DNA of 33,387 nt from JACKCP01 sp034007295. Its GTDB lineage: Bacteria; Desulfobacterota; Desulfobacteria; Desulfobacterales; JACKCP01. Positions 25,316 through 31,982 of the stretch are shown in pieces. Within the stretch, counting starts at the first letter, position 1. Every line of letters starts with the position of its first letter. Location: assembly GCA_034007295.1 (NCBI GenBank), contig JAVERC010000037.1, forward strand, positions 1 to 33,387. The letters are read 5' to 3'. The position numbers were made by a program, and so were the translations under genes. Under the pieces are notes generated by a model. That model ran no database searches and had not been told where the DNA came from. It saw only the letters and a list, made by a program, of their open reading frames with translations.

Positions 25316-26419
25316 ATGGAATTTATAAAAAAACCTCTAGTTCTTACGGTTGATGACAACCCCTCGAATATAGATATTTTATATAAAATTTTAAAAAATG
25401 ACTATGAAGTTGCTGCTGCTTCTGGAGGAAAAGACGGATTTGATGCTCTTAAATCTGGAATTTTCCCAGACATAATTCTTCTTGATATAATAATGCCTGA
25501 CATGAGCGGTTATGAGTTTTGTAAAAAATTAAAAGCAGATAATAAATTCAAAAAAATCCCTGTTATTTTTATTACAGCAAAAGATGAAGAAGATGATGAA
25601 ACCAGAGGGTTTGAAGCCGGTGCAGCAGATTATATTGTAAAACCTTTTAATCCTTCCATTGTAAAAGCAAGAATAAAAACCCATCTGGAGCTTTATTTCA
25701 TAAGTAAAAATCTTCAGGATCAGGTTGATCAAAGAACCAGGGAATTAAACAATGCACTCGAAAAAATAAAGGAAGTTTCACTTGAAACAATAATAAGACT
25801 TACAAATGCCTCTGAATATAAAGACGAAGACACTGGTTCCCATATTCAAAGAATGAGTAATTACAGTGCTGCAATTGCAAGGAAATTGGGTCTGGATAAA
25901 AAAACTGTAGAATGGATTTTATATGCAGCACCCATGCATGACATTGGAAAAATCGGAATACCTGACAGAATTCTTTTAAAGCCGGGAAAACTTGACCCTG
26001 AGGAATGGGAAATAATGAAAACCCATGCAGCCATAGGTGCAAAAATTCTTGAAGGTTCAAAGGCCGGTTTTATAAGGCTTGGGGAAATAATTGCAAAAAC
26101 CCATCATGAAAAATGGGATGGTTCCGGTTATCCTGACGGACTTAAAGGTTCTAAAATTCCTCTTGTAAGCAGAATAGTTGCACTTGCAGATGTTTTTGAT
26201 GCTTTAACTACCAAAAGACCATATAAAGAACCTTTTTCAGTGGATAAATCATTTAAGATTATTAGAGAAGGAAGTGGAACTCATTTTGATCCCAGAGTTT
26301 GCGAGGCTTTTTTCTCAATTGAAAAAGAAATATTGTCAATCAAGAATAAATATAAAGATTCAAAAGAAAGTATGTATTTGAAAATAAGCATGGCAAGCCG
26401 TGCTTTAAAAGATGTATAA
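25316..26419 (+). CDS. Response regulator with HD-GYP domain (cyclic-di-GMP phosphodiesterase)
   Basis: The start is taken as ATG 25316, which has AAGAAGG five bases upstream; a TTG at 25280 would add 12 residues without a ribosome binding site. The 367-aa protein has an N-terminal receiver (LTVDDNPSN; phosphoacceptor D57 in ILLDIIMPDMSG; KPF near 110) and a C-terminal HD-GYP domain with HDIGKIGIPD (H208 D209), HHEKWDGSGYPDG (263-275 region) and ADVFDALT. The motif HHExxDGxGYP is intact, so it should hydrolyse cyclic di-GMP. It follows the hybrid kinase by 42 bases and is probably phosphorylated through that kinase's HPt. This arrangement resembles RpfG-type signalling. Family is certain; physiological role unknown. 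Confidence 0.95.
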   Translation: MEFIKKPLVLTVDDNPSNIDILYKILKNDYEVAAASGGKDGFDALKSGIFPDIILLDIIMPDMSGYEFCKKLKADNKFKKIPVIFITAKDEEDDETRGFEAGAADYIVKPFNPSIVKARIKTHLELYFISKNLQDQVDQRTRELNNALEKIKEVSLETIIRLTNASEYKDEDTGSHIQRMSNYSAAIARKLGLDKKTVEWILYAAPMHDIGKIGIPDRILLKPGKLDPEEWEIMKTHAAIGAKILEGSKAGFIRLGEIIAKTHHEKWDGSGYPDGLKGSKIPLVSRIVALADVFDALTTKRPYKEPFSVDKSFKIIREGSGTHFDPRVCEAFFSIEKEILSIKNKYKDSKESMYLKISMASRALKDV

Positions 26420-26429
26420 TTATAAGTTC

Positions 26430-26468
26430 TTGACAAATTTTTTTATAAAGGTTAGTTAGGAATATCTA
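26430..26468 (+). promoter_or_regulatory. dtxR promoter with candidate DtxR operator
   Basis: TTGACA (26430-26435), a 17-base spacer and TAGTTA (26453-26458) make a plausible sigma-70 promoter. The -10 box overlaps the 16-mer TAGTTAGGAATATCTA (26453-26468), which recurs with one change in the feoA promoter. The partial symmetry TTAG...CTAA fits a metalloregulator site. Autoregulation is inferred. Confidence 0.65.
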
Positions 26469-26501
26469 ATATAATTCAAGTAAAATTGCGAGTGTAATGA
26501 T

Positions 26502-27041
26502 ATGAAAAAAATAAAAAAACCTCTTACTTCTTCAATGGAAGATTATCTTGAGGCAATTTATGAGCTTAATCAGGAAAAAAGTTTTGTTCGTGTAAAAGAT
26601 ATTGCAAAAAAACTCAATGTAAAAATGCCTACAGTTACAAGCATGCTCAAAAATTTAAGAGACAGGGAATATGTTAATTACGAAAAATATGAATTTGTTG
26701 AGCTTACAAAAGAAGGCGAAAAAGTAGGACGTGAAATGAGAAGACGCCATGATGTTCTTCTTAAATTCTTAACAAAAATTTTAAAAATTGATTATAAAAC
26801 TGCTGATGATGAAGCCTGTAAAATGGAACACACCCTTAGTCATTCAACTTTGCAAAGAGTAATTGACTTTATGGAATTTATTCAGATTTGTCCAAGGGCT
26901 GGAATGGAGTGGCTCAGTCATTTTGAAGAATTTAGAAATTCCGGCAATAATCCAGGCAAATGTCTTGAAAGGGGAAACCTTGAAACGCCGTGTCAAATAA
27001 TAAAAGACAGGATAGAAATACTTACTAAAATTGATAATTAG
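26502..27041 (+). CDS. DtxR/MntR-family metal-dependent transcriptional regulator
   Basis: The 179-aa protein begins with a winged helix (SSMEDYLEAIYELNQEK, VRVKDIAKKLNVKMPTVTSMLKNLRDREYV) typical of DtxR-family repressors. It continues with the metal-binding and dimer helices (RRRHDVLLKFLTKIL, ACKMEHTLSHSTLQRVIDFMEF). A C-terminal cysteine-containing tail (ICPRAGMEWL, GKCLERGNLETPC) replaces the SH3 domain of longer members. Such proteins bind Fe2+ or Mn2+ and repress uptake genes when metal is plentiful. It is the first gene of the iron region, and the same 16-bp motif stands in its own promoter and in the feoA promoter, so Fe2+ control of feoAB is the likely job. The ATG at 26502 has only a weak GAG-type ribosome binding site. 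Metal specificity cannot be told. Confidence 0.92.
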   Translation: MKKIKKPLTSSMEDYLEAIYELNQEKSFVRVKDIAKKLNVKMPTVTSMLKNLRDREYVNYEKYEFVELTKEGEKVGREMRRRHDVLLKFLTKILKIDYKTADDEACKMEHTLSHSTLQRVIDFMEFIQICPRAGMEWLSHFEEFRNSGNNPGKCLERGNLETPCQIIKDRIEILTKIDN

Positions 27042-27047
27042 TGAACT

Positions 27048-27185
27048 ACAGCTGAACCAAAATGGTCTTTTTTTGTCTATTCTAATATTAGATAAAATCT
27101 AATCCTTAAAATACTCAATGTATTCATAAGGTTAATTTTTTATCTGCCTTTAAATTAACAAAAAAATTTAGTTTTTGGCCAAATC
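27048..27185. mobile_element. MITE-like element, copy C (minus orientation)
   Basis: Read on the minus strand, this stretch follows copy A from end to end: TTTGGCCAAAAACTAAATTTT, then AAAAATTAACCTTATGAATACAT, GAGTATTTTAAGGATTA, and GACAAAAAAAGACCATTTTGG. It starts 6 bases after the dtxR stop codon. Its ends are imperfect inverted repeats; target duplication is not clear. Insertion right behind dtxR means it may also act as the 3' end of that transcript. Confidence 0.72.
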
Positions 27186-27199
27186 ACTATTTAACTAAG

Positions 27200-27318
27200 A
27201 TAATTTTTTAAATTTCATTTGAAGATTTAAAATTTAATCGTCAAAAAATTTTAGAATCCTAAAGATTAAATTTTTGATCTTTTTTTAAATTGAACAACAA
27301 ATTTTTGTTTTTAGCCAA
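27200..27318. mobile_element. MITE-like element, copy D (minus orientation, eroded)
   Basis: Minus-strand sequence TTGGCTAAAAACAAAAATTTG, AAAAATTTAATCTTTAGGAT and GATTAAATTTTAAATCTTC is colinear with copy A, but the far end has decayed. It is in tandem with copy C, separated by about 15 bases. Together with copy C and the terminator behind it, it explains nearly all of the 380-base gap between dtxR and the 95-aa gene. Confidence 0.6.
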
Positions 27319-27327
27319 TAGATAATT

Positions 27328-27371
27328 AAAAAAGCCGTAATTTCTTTTGTGTGAAATTTTCGGTTTTTTTT
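27328..27371. terminator. Terminator-like hairpin between dtxR and the 95-aa gene
   Basis: AATTTC (27339-27344) pairs with GAAATT (27353-27358) and, after a small internal loop, CCG pairs with CGG; A-runs on the left and eight T on the right extend it. It could end transcripts from dtxR, or on the opposite strand. Confidence 0.7.
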
Positions 27372-27421
27372 AGGGCTTTCAAGTTAGATTTGTATAATTT
27401 AATTAGGGGATTATAGCTATA

Positions 27422-27709
27422 ATGGAAAGTAATGAGCTTTTATATGTGATTAATAAAAATGTTGAAGAGCTTCAGGAAAGTCTTGATATGCATAGATGTC
27501 TGATTGCATCTCTCATAGGTCGTGAAATTGATTCACGAAATCTCAAAAATCTTTCTTCACTTTGTCCTGCAAGATCAAATGAAAAACTTTTAAAAGAAGC
27601 TCTTAAAGAAACCATAAAAGAGCTTGAAGAAAGCAAAAAATCTTTTAAATCAAAAAGATTTGAAAATTTAAGGAAAAAATTAATTTCAGTATTAGAACAA
27701 TGTAATTAA
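27422..27709 (+). CDS. Hypothetical protein, 95 aa, helical
   Basis: The frame opens at ATG 27422 with GGGG about 11 bases upstream and encodes a soluble, charged, almost wholly helical protein (MESNELLYVINKNVEELQES...). The C-terminal part ELEESKKSFKSKRFENLRKKL looks like a coiled-coil end. Two cysteines (C26 and C48) occur in HRCLIASL and LSSLCPARS, and one more near the C-terminus. I have a vague memory of similar short proteins ending in KSFKSKQLxxLRKKL in sulfate-reducing deltaproteobacteria, but no function is known to me. It lies between dtxR and feoA, with its own terminator-like hairpin before it and the feoA promoter directly after it, so it seems transcribed on its own. Confidence 0.75.
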   Translation: MESNELLYVINKNVEELQESLDMHRCLIASLIGREIDSRNLKNLSSLCPARSNEKLLKEALKETIKELEESKKSFKSKRFENLRKKLISVLEQCN

Positions 27710-27719
27710 TTTTTTTTAT

Positions 27720-27777
27720 TTGACATTTAAAAATCCTGCTGTTAATTAGCAGTTACTTTGCTAGTTAGCAATATCTA
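27720..27777 (+). promoter_or_regulatory. feoAB promoter with candidate DtxR operator
   Basis: TTGACA (27720-27725), 17 bases, then TAATTA (27743-27748) form a good promoter. The 16-mer TAGTTAGCAATATCTA (27762-27777) lies just after the -10 box, at about the start site, and equals the dtxR motif except at one position. A bound repressor there would block initiation. Confidence 0.7.
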
Positions 27778-27798
27778 TCTTTTATAGTATTATCTTAC

Positions 27799-27864
27799 GG
27801 CCTTTGGAACTTGCAAAGGAAGTAGAGGCCTAACAGAAAACATAATACATTATTTTTTGTTAGG
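27799..27864 (+). promoter_or_regulatory. Structured 5' leader of feoAB
   Basis: The roughly 130-base leader holds two stem candidates: CCTTTG (27801-27806) / CAAAGG (27814-27819) with a 7-base loop, and CCTAACA (27829-27835) / TGTTAGG (27858-27864) with a 22-base loop. GGCC at 27799-27802 and 27827-27830 offers an alternative pairing with the first stem. No known riboswitch class was recognised. Confidence 0.45.
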
Positions 27865-27887
27865 GTTTTCTTATTTGGGGGTTAAAA

Positions 27888-28112
27888 ATGACTTTAGACA
27901 AAATGAAACCTGGCAATAAATGTAAAATCAAAAGCCTTATGGCCACAAGTATGCTTGGCCAAAGGCTTTTTTCTATGGGAATTTATCCTGGTGCAGTAGT
28001 TGAAGTTGTAAGAAATGCACCTCTTGAAGATCCAATGGAAATAAAAATGGATTCAACTTTAATATCATTAAGGCATGTGGAAGCAGGCTTTGTGGAGGTT
28101 GATTTTATATGA
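27888..28112 (+). CDS. feoA: Ferrous iron transport protein A
   Basis: The 74-aa protein is a typical FeoA: TLDKMKPGNKCKIKSL, LGQRLFSMGIYPGAVVEVVRNAP, DPMEIKMDSTLISLRHVEAGFVEV. It is an SH3-like small cytoplasmic partner of FeoB that modulates Fe2+ uptake. GGGGG lies 7 bases before the ATG. Its stop codon overlaps the feoB start (ATGA), which implies coupled translation. A 16-bp motif shared with the dtxR promoter lies upstream, so repression by the local DtxR-type protein under iron sufficiency is likely. Confidence 0.96.
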   Translation: MTLDKMKPGNKCKIKSLMATSMLGQRLFSMGIYPGAVVEVVRNAPLEDPMEIKMDSTLISLRHVEAGFVEVDFI

Positions 28113-30565
28113 GTATTGTAAATATTGCTCTGGCAGGACAGCCTAACTGTGGCAAATCAACTCTTTTTAATGCTCTTACAGGTGCTTCGCAGCATGTGGC
28201 AAATTATCCGGGTGTTACAGTTGAGAAAAAAACCGGTAGTTTTAAATCCAAAGACCTTAAATTTTCCCTGACAGACCTTCCAGGAACATATTCACTTACT
28301 TCATATTCACTTGAAGAAAGGGTAGCAAGGGATTTTATTTTAAATGAAGAGCCAAAAGTTTTAATAAATGTTGTTGATTCCATGACTCTTAAAAGAGGTC
28401 TTTATTTTACTTTTCAGGTTATGGAAACAGGACGGCCTGTTGTTTTAGTTCTTAACATGATGGATCTTGCAGAAAAAAATAAGGTAAAAATTGATCATGA
28501 AAATCTTTCACAAAGGCTTGGAGTAGAAGTTGTTCCTGCTTCAATGAAAACAGGCTTTGGTAAAAAGGAAATTATTGAATCAGTATATAATCTTTCAACC
28601 TCTGAAAAACTTAAAATTCCTGCTCAGCTTGATTACCTTGATATGGAGCCTTATTTAAGGGAAATTGAAGTTATTTTATCAAAAACTTCTCTTACATCAA
28701 AAAAAATTCCTCTCCGCTGGACAGCAATTAAGCTTATGGAAGGAGATGAAAATGTAGGGGAAATTATTTCACAGGAAAAAGACCATATTGAAATAATTGA
28801 AAAAGTTAATGAACTTAGAAAAAAATTTGAAGAAGAAATTAACTTAAAACCTGACATGTATATTTCTAAGAGAAGATTTGAAATTGCAGAAGATGTTGTG
28901 CGTACAGCAGTAAAACAAGAAGAAAAAACAAAAACTAATATGACAGATTTTCTGGACAGTTTTTTGTGTCATAAATTTGCAGGTCCAATTCTTTTAGTTG
29001 GAGTAATTTACCTTCTTTATTATCTCGCAATTGTTCAGGGATATAATATCACAAATTACACTTGGCCTCTTCTGGCAAAAATACGTACTTTCACAGAAAG
29101 CATAATGCCGGCATCAGGATTTATTGAAGAACCTCTGATAAGAGCTTTTTCTCTCTGGTTTGTTGACAGTGTTAATGCACTTTTAAATTATATTCCGATT
29201 TTCTTTATTTTATTTGCTCTTATTGCAGTTCTTGAAGACAGCGGATATATGCCTAGAATGGCATTTATTATGGACAGGCTTTTGAGCAGATTTGGTCTTC
29301 ACGGCCAGTCAACCCTTCCAATGGTTCTTGGAGGAATTTATGTGGGAGGCTGTGCTGTTCCAGGTGTTATGTCCTGCAGAGGTATTCCAGATGAAAGATC
29401 AAGGCTTGCAACAATTTTGATAATTCCTCTTTTAAACTGCCTTGCAAAGGTTCCTTTGTATGTTCTTCTGATAAACATATATTTTGCAGCACACAAAGGT
29501 CTTGCAATGTTTTTCATATCAACAATAAGCATTCTTCTTGTACTGCCGGTTTCAAAAATACTTACACTTACAATTTTAAAAGACAAGGAAACAGCACCTT
29601 TTGTAATGGAACTTCCTCCATATCATGTTCCATCCATAAGAACTGTTTTAATCCGTGCAACTGAAAGGGTTTGGCTGTTTTTAAAAAAAATCACAACCAT
29701 TGTTGCAGCAGTTGCAGTAGTCATTTTTGTTCTTCTTTATTATCCGGGTATAAGCGATGAAAGAATGAAATATTATCATTTAGAGGAAGAAAAAGCAGTT
29801 TCAGGTTTTTTAAAGACAGCATCAAAAACATCATTTAAAGACCAATTTAATCATGAAAAAGTTACTGATCTTGCCAATTTTTATGACACCTACAGATCTG
29901 CAAAAATGCAGGGTGGTTCAGGTTTTGACAAAAAAGAAAAAAAGTTTGAAGAAAAATATCCTCTTTACCTTTCAATTGTTAAACCATCTAAAGACAGGGA
30001 TCTTAAACTTCTTGGAAGAGAACTCAAAAAGCTTGTCAGATCAAGAAAAATTATTTCCATGGAAATGAAAAAGGAAAGAATAAACAACAGCTTTCTTGGA
30101 AAAGCAGGTATGGCACTTGAACCTCTTACACAATATGCAGGATTTAACTGGAAGGTCAATGTTGCTCTTTTAAGTGCTCTTGCAGCCAAAGAAAGCAGTG
30201 TTGCAACCCTTGGTGCACTTTATCAGCAGGACGAGTCCGGTGCTTCTCTTGAAACAAGGATGGAAAATGAAGAAAAAGGGTTTACACCTCTTCACGCACT
30301 TTCGCTTATGCTTTTTATGGTCTTGTATCCTCCATGCGTTGCAACAGCTATAGCTGTAAAACTAATGTCAGGCTCTGCCAAAATTATGGTTTTTTCTATG
30401 ATTTACCCAATGGTTATAGGCGTTATTGTGTCTTCGTCTGTTTTTTCAATTTCAAAGGCACTTAATTTAAGTGGATTACAGGCAATGTTTGGTTTTTACG
30501 GCGTTGCCTTAATTTTTACAATAATAATGGGATTTGTAAAAAATGATAAGAATTACCAGAATTAA
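28109..30565 (+). CDS. feoB: Ferrous iron transporter B (GTPase-coupled)
   Basis: The 818-aa inner-membrane protein has an N-terminal G domain with GQPNCGKST (G1), DLPGTYSL (G3) and NMMDLAE (G4), a helical GDI-like linker to about residue 280, and then the FeoB membrane core with its two Gate segments (ALIAVLEDSGYMPRMAF, GGCAVPGVMSCRG, LLNCLAKVPLY, ALAAKESSVATLG). It imports Fe2+ across the inner membrane. Between the membrane helix ending VIFVLLYYPG (about 550) and the conserved NNSFLGKAG (about 655) lies an insert of about 100 charged residues, longer than the short loop of E. coli FeoB. It overlaps feoA by 4 bases and two periplasmic proteins follow, the first 10 bases later. Confidence 0.97.
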   Translation: MSIVNIALAGQPNCGKSTLFNALTGASQHVANYPGVTVEKKTGSFKSKDLKFSLTDLPGTYSLTSYSLEERVARDFILNEEPKVLINVVDSMTLKRGLYFTFQVMETGRPVVLVLNMMDLAEKNKVKIDHENLSQRLGVEVVPASMKTGFGKKEIIESVYNLSTSEKLKIPAQLDYLDMEPYLREIEVILSKTSLTSKKIPLRWTAIKLMEGDENVGEIISQEKDHIEIIEKVNELRKKFEEEINLKPDMYISKRRFEIAEDVVRTAVKQEEKTKTNMTDFLDSFLCHKFAGPILLVGVIYLLYYLAIVQGYNITNYTWPLLAKIRTFTESIMPASGFIEEPLIRAFSLWFVDSVNALLNYIPIFFILFALIAVLEDSGYMPRMAFIMDRLLSRFGLHGQSTLPMVLGGIYVGGCAVPGVMSCRGIPDERSRLATILIIPLLNCLAKVPLYVLLINIYFAAHKGLAMFFISTISILLVLPVSKILTLTILKDKETAPFVMELPPYHVPSIRTVLIRATERVWLFLKKITTIVAAVAVVIFVLLYYPGISDERMKYYHLEEEKAVSGFLKTASKTSFKDQFNHEKVTDLANFYDTYRSAKMQGGSGFDKKEKKFEEKYPLYLSIVKPSKDRDLKLLGRELKKLVRSRKIISMEMKKERINNSFLGKAGMALEPLTQYAGFNWKVNVALLSALAAKESSVATLGALYQQDESGASLETRMENEEKGFTPLHALSLMLFMVLYPPCVATAIAVKLMSGSAKIMVFSMIYPMVIGVIVSSSVFSISKALNLSGLQAMFGFYGVALIFTIIMGFVKNDKNYQN

Positions 30566-30575
30566 AGGAGAAAAA

Positions 30576-30896
30576 ATGAAGAGAAATGCTTTGGCTGTAC
30601 TAATGTTTTTTGTAGCTGTTTTATTTTCAGCTCAATCTTATGCACACACCCCTTTATGCTCATGCTATGACGCAGGTGACGGACAAATTGTATGTGAAGG
30701 TGGTTTTTCAGACGGTTCATCAGCTTCAGGAGTTCAAATGCGGGTTGAAGATAAAAGCGGAAAAATCCATGTTAACGGAAAAATGGATGAATTCAGTGAA
30801 TTTACATTTAAAAAACCTGATTTTGACTATGTAGTTGTTTTTGATGCCGGCCCTGGCCATGAAATAAAAATCGACGGCAAAAAAATTAATGAATAA
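30576..30896 (+). CDS. Small secreted protein of the feo locus
   Basis: The start is set at ATG 30576 because AAAGGAG stands 6 bases upstream; an ATG at 30543 lies inside feoB. The 106-aa product has a signal peptide (MKRNALAVLMFFVAVLFSAQSYA) and a mature part beginning HTPLCSCYDAGDGQIVCEGGFSDG, with three cysteines and a histidine near the new N-terminus, then a small beta-rich domain ending HEIKIDGKKINE. It is exported to the periplasm. I do not know a named family; the short repeated beta pattern and the neighbour with a DUF4198-like fold suggest a carboxypeptidase-regulatory-like or metal-handling module. The gene is 10 bases after feoB, so part of the same operon. Confidence 0.75.
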   Translation: MKRNALAVLMFFVAVLFSAQSYAHTPLCSCYDAGDGQIVCEGGFSDGSSASGVQMRVEDKSGKIHVNGKMDEFSEFTFKKPDFDYVVVFDAGPGHEIKIDGKKINE

Positions 30897-30903
30897 TAAA
30901 TTT

Positions 30904-30984
30904 TTGGCAAAGTTTTAAAAGTTCAATCAGTAAAATTCGCCAGTACCGAAAATTTCTGCATCTAAAACTTTAAAACTTTGCCAA
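30904..30984 (+). repeat. 16-bp inverted repeat in the intergenic stretch
   Basis: TTGGCAAAGTTTTAAA (30904-30919) is the exact reverse complement of TTTAAAACTTTGCCAA (30969-30984). The 49-base loop holds a smaller hairpin (AAATTCG with CGAAAATTT). T5 follows the right arm, so it may stop part of the transcription before the next gene or protect the 3' end of the feo message. Confidence 0.65.
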
Positions 30985-31015
30985 TTTTTAAACCTGAAAA
31001 GTTAGAGGAGTAAAA

Positions 31016-31816
31016 ATGAAAAAGGGATTACTACTAATATGTGCAATTGCGTTTTGTTTATCATCAGTTCCGGCATATTCTCATTTCCAAATGATCTATA
31101 CACCTGAATCAGCTCTTGAAAAGGCATCTGAAATAGACTTGAAACTTGTATTTACCCATCCATTTGAAGCAGGTCATACAATGGACATGGGAAAACCTTG
31201 TGAATTTTTTATGATTAAAAAAGGGAAAAAAACAGATTTAATAAAAACTCTTAAGCCAATTACCTGGAAAAGCCTTACAAATTCAGGAAAAGCCTTTGAA
31301 GCTCAGGTTAAATTAAGAGGCATGGGAGACAATATTTTTTGTCTTGTTCCAGAACCATATTATGAAAAAGAAGAAGAAATCTATATTCAGCAGATTACAA
31401 AAATGGTTGTAAATACAGCAGGCTTTCCAACTGACTGGGATGCTGAAACAGGACTTCCAACTGAAATAGTTCCACTTGACAAACCTTATGCACTCTGGAC
31501 AGGAAACGTATTCAGGGGAATTGTTAAAAGCAATGGCAAACCTGTTCCATATGCAGAAATTGAAGTTGAATATTTAAACCACGACCCTTTGATGGATAAA
31601 AATGAATTTGCAGCTGAAGCTAAGGCAGAAGCACCACAGGATTCTTTTGTAACAATGGGAATAAAGGCAAATGCAGATGGAGAATTTACATTTGGCATTC
31701 CTCGCTCCGGCTGGTGGGGATTTTGTGCACTTGGAGCAGGTCCTGCAAAAGAATATAAAGGCAAAGAACTTTCTCAGGATGCTGTTATCTGGATCCAGGC
31801 AAAAGATATGAAATAA
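31016..31816 (+). CDS. Periplasmic DUF4198-type protein (putative metal-uptake accessory)
   Basis: The 266-aa protein has a signal peptide cleaved after about residue 22 (VPAYS) so the mature protein starts HFQMIYTPESAL. The histidine at the mature N-terminus and the following LKLVFTHPFEAGHTMDMGKP are typical of DUF4198 proteins, which often accompany nickel, cobalt or iron transporters. Later strands EIVPLDKPY, GNVFRGIVKSNGKPVPYAEIEVEYLN and ADGEFTFGIPRSGWWGFCAL fit a CarboxypepD_reg-like beta sandwich. A GAGGAG ribosome binding site precedes the ATG. The gene lies between the feo operon and a TonB-dependent receptor and ends at a clear terminator. A role in binding or delivering metal in the periplasm is likely but not proven. 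Confidence 0.8.
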   Translation: MKKGLLLICAIAFCLSSVPAYSHFQMIYTPESALEKASEIDLKLVFTHPFEAGHTMDMGKPCEFFMIKKGKKTDLIKTLKPITWKSLTNSGKAFEAQVKLRGMGDNIFCLVPEPYYEKEEEIYIQQITKMVVNTAGFPTDWDAETGLPTEIVPLDKPYALWTGNVFRGIVKSNGKPVPYAEIEVEYLNHDPLMDKNEFAAEAKAEAPQDSFVTMGIKANADGEFTFGIPRSGWWGFCALGAGPAKEYKGKELSQDAVIWIQAKDMK

Positions 31817-31831
31817 TTTAAAATAAAGTTT

Positions 31832-31870
31832 AAAGGCATAACTTTTTTTAATTGTTATGCCTTTTTTATT
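31832..31870 (+). terminator. Rho-independent terminator after the DUF4198-type gene
   Basis: The perfect 11-bp stem AAAGGCATAAC (31832-31842) / GTTATGCCTTT (31854-31864) has an 11-base loop and is followed by more T. It closes the feoAB-periplasmic protein unit, so the receptor downstream needs its own promoter. Confidence 0.92.
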
Positions 31871-31982
31871 TTAAAAGTCATTAATATCAAAGACCTTTTG
31901 TAAATTGCAGCATTGGCTTGGATAAGTTTTTAAAATTTAATTCCTTAGGCGTCTGTTTTCAGACATGTTTTAAAGGTGGTTT

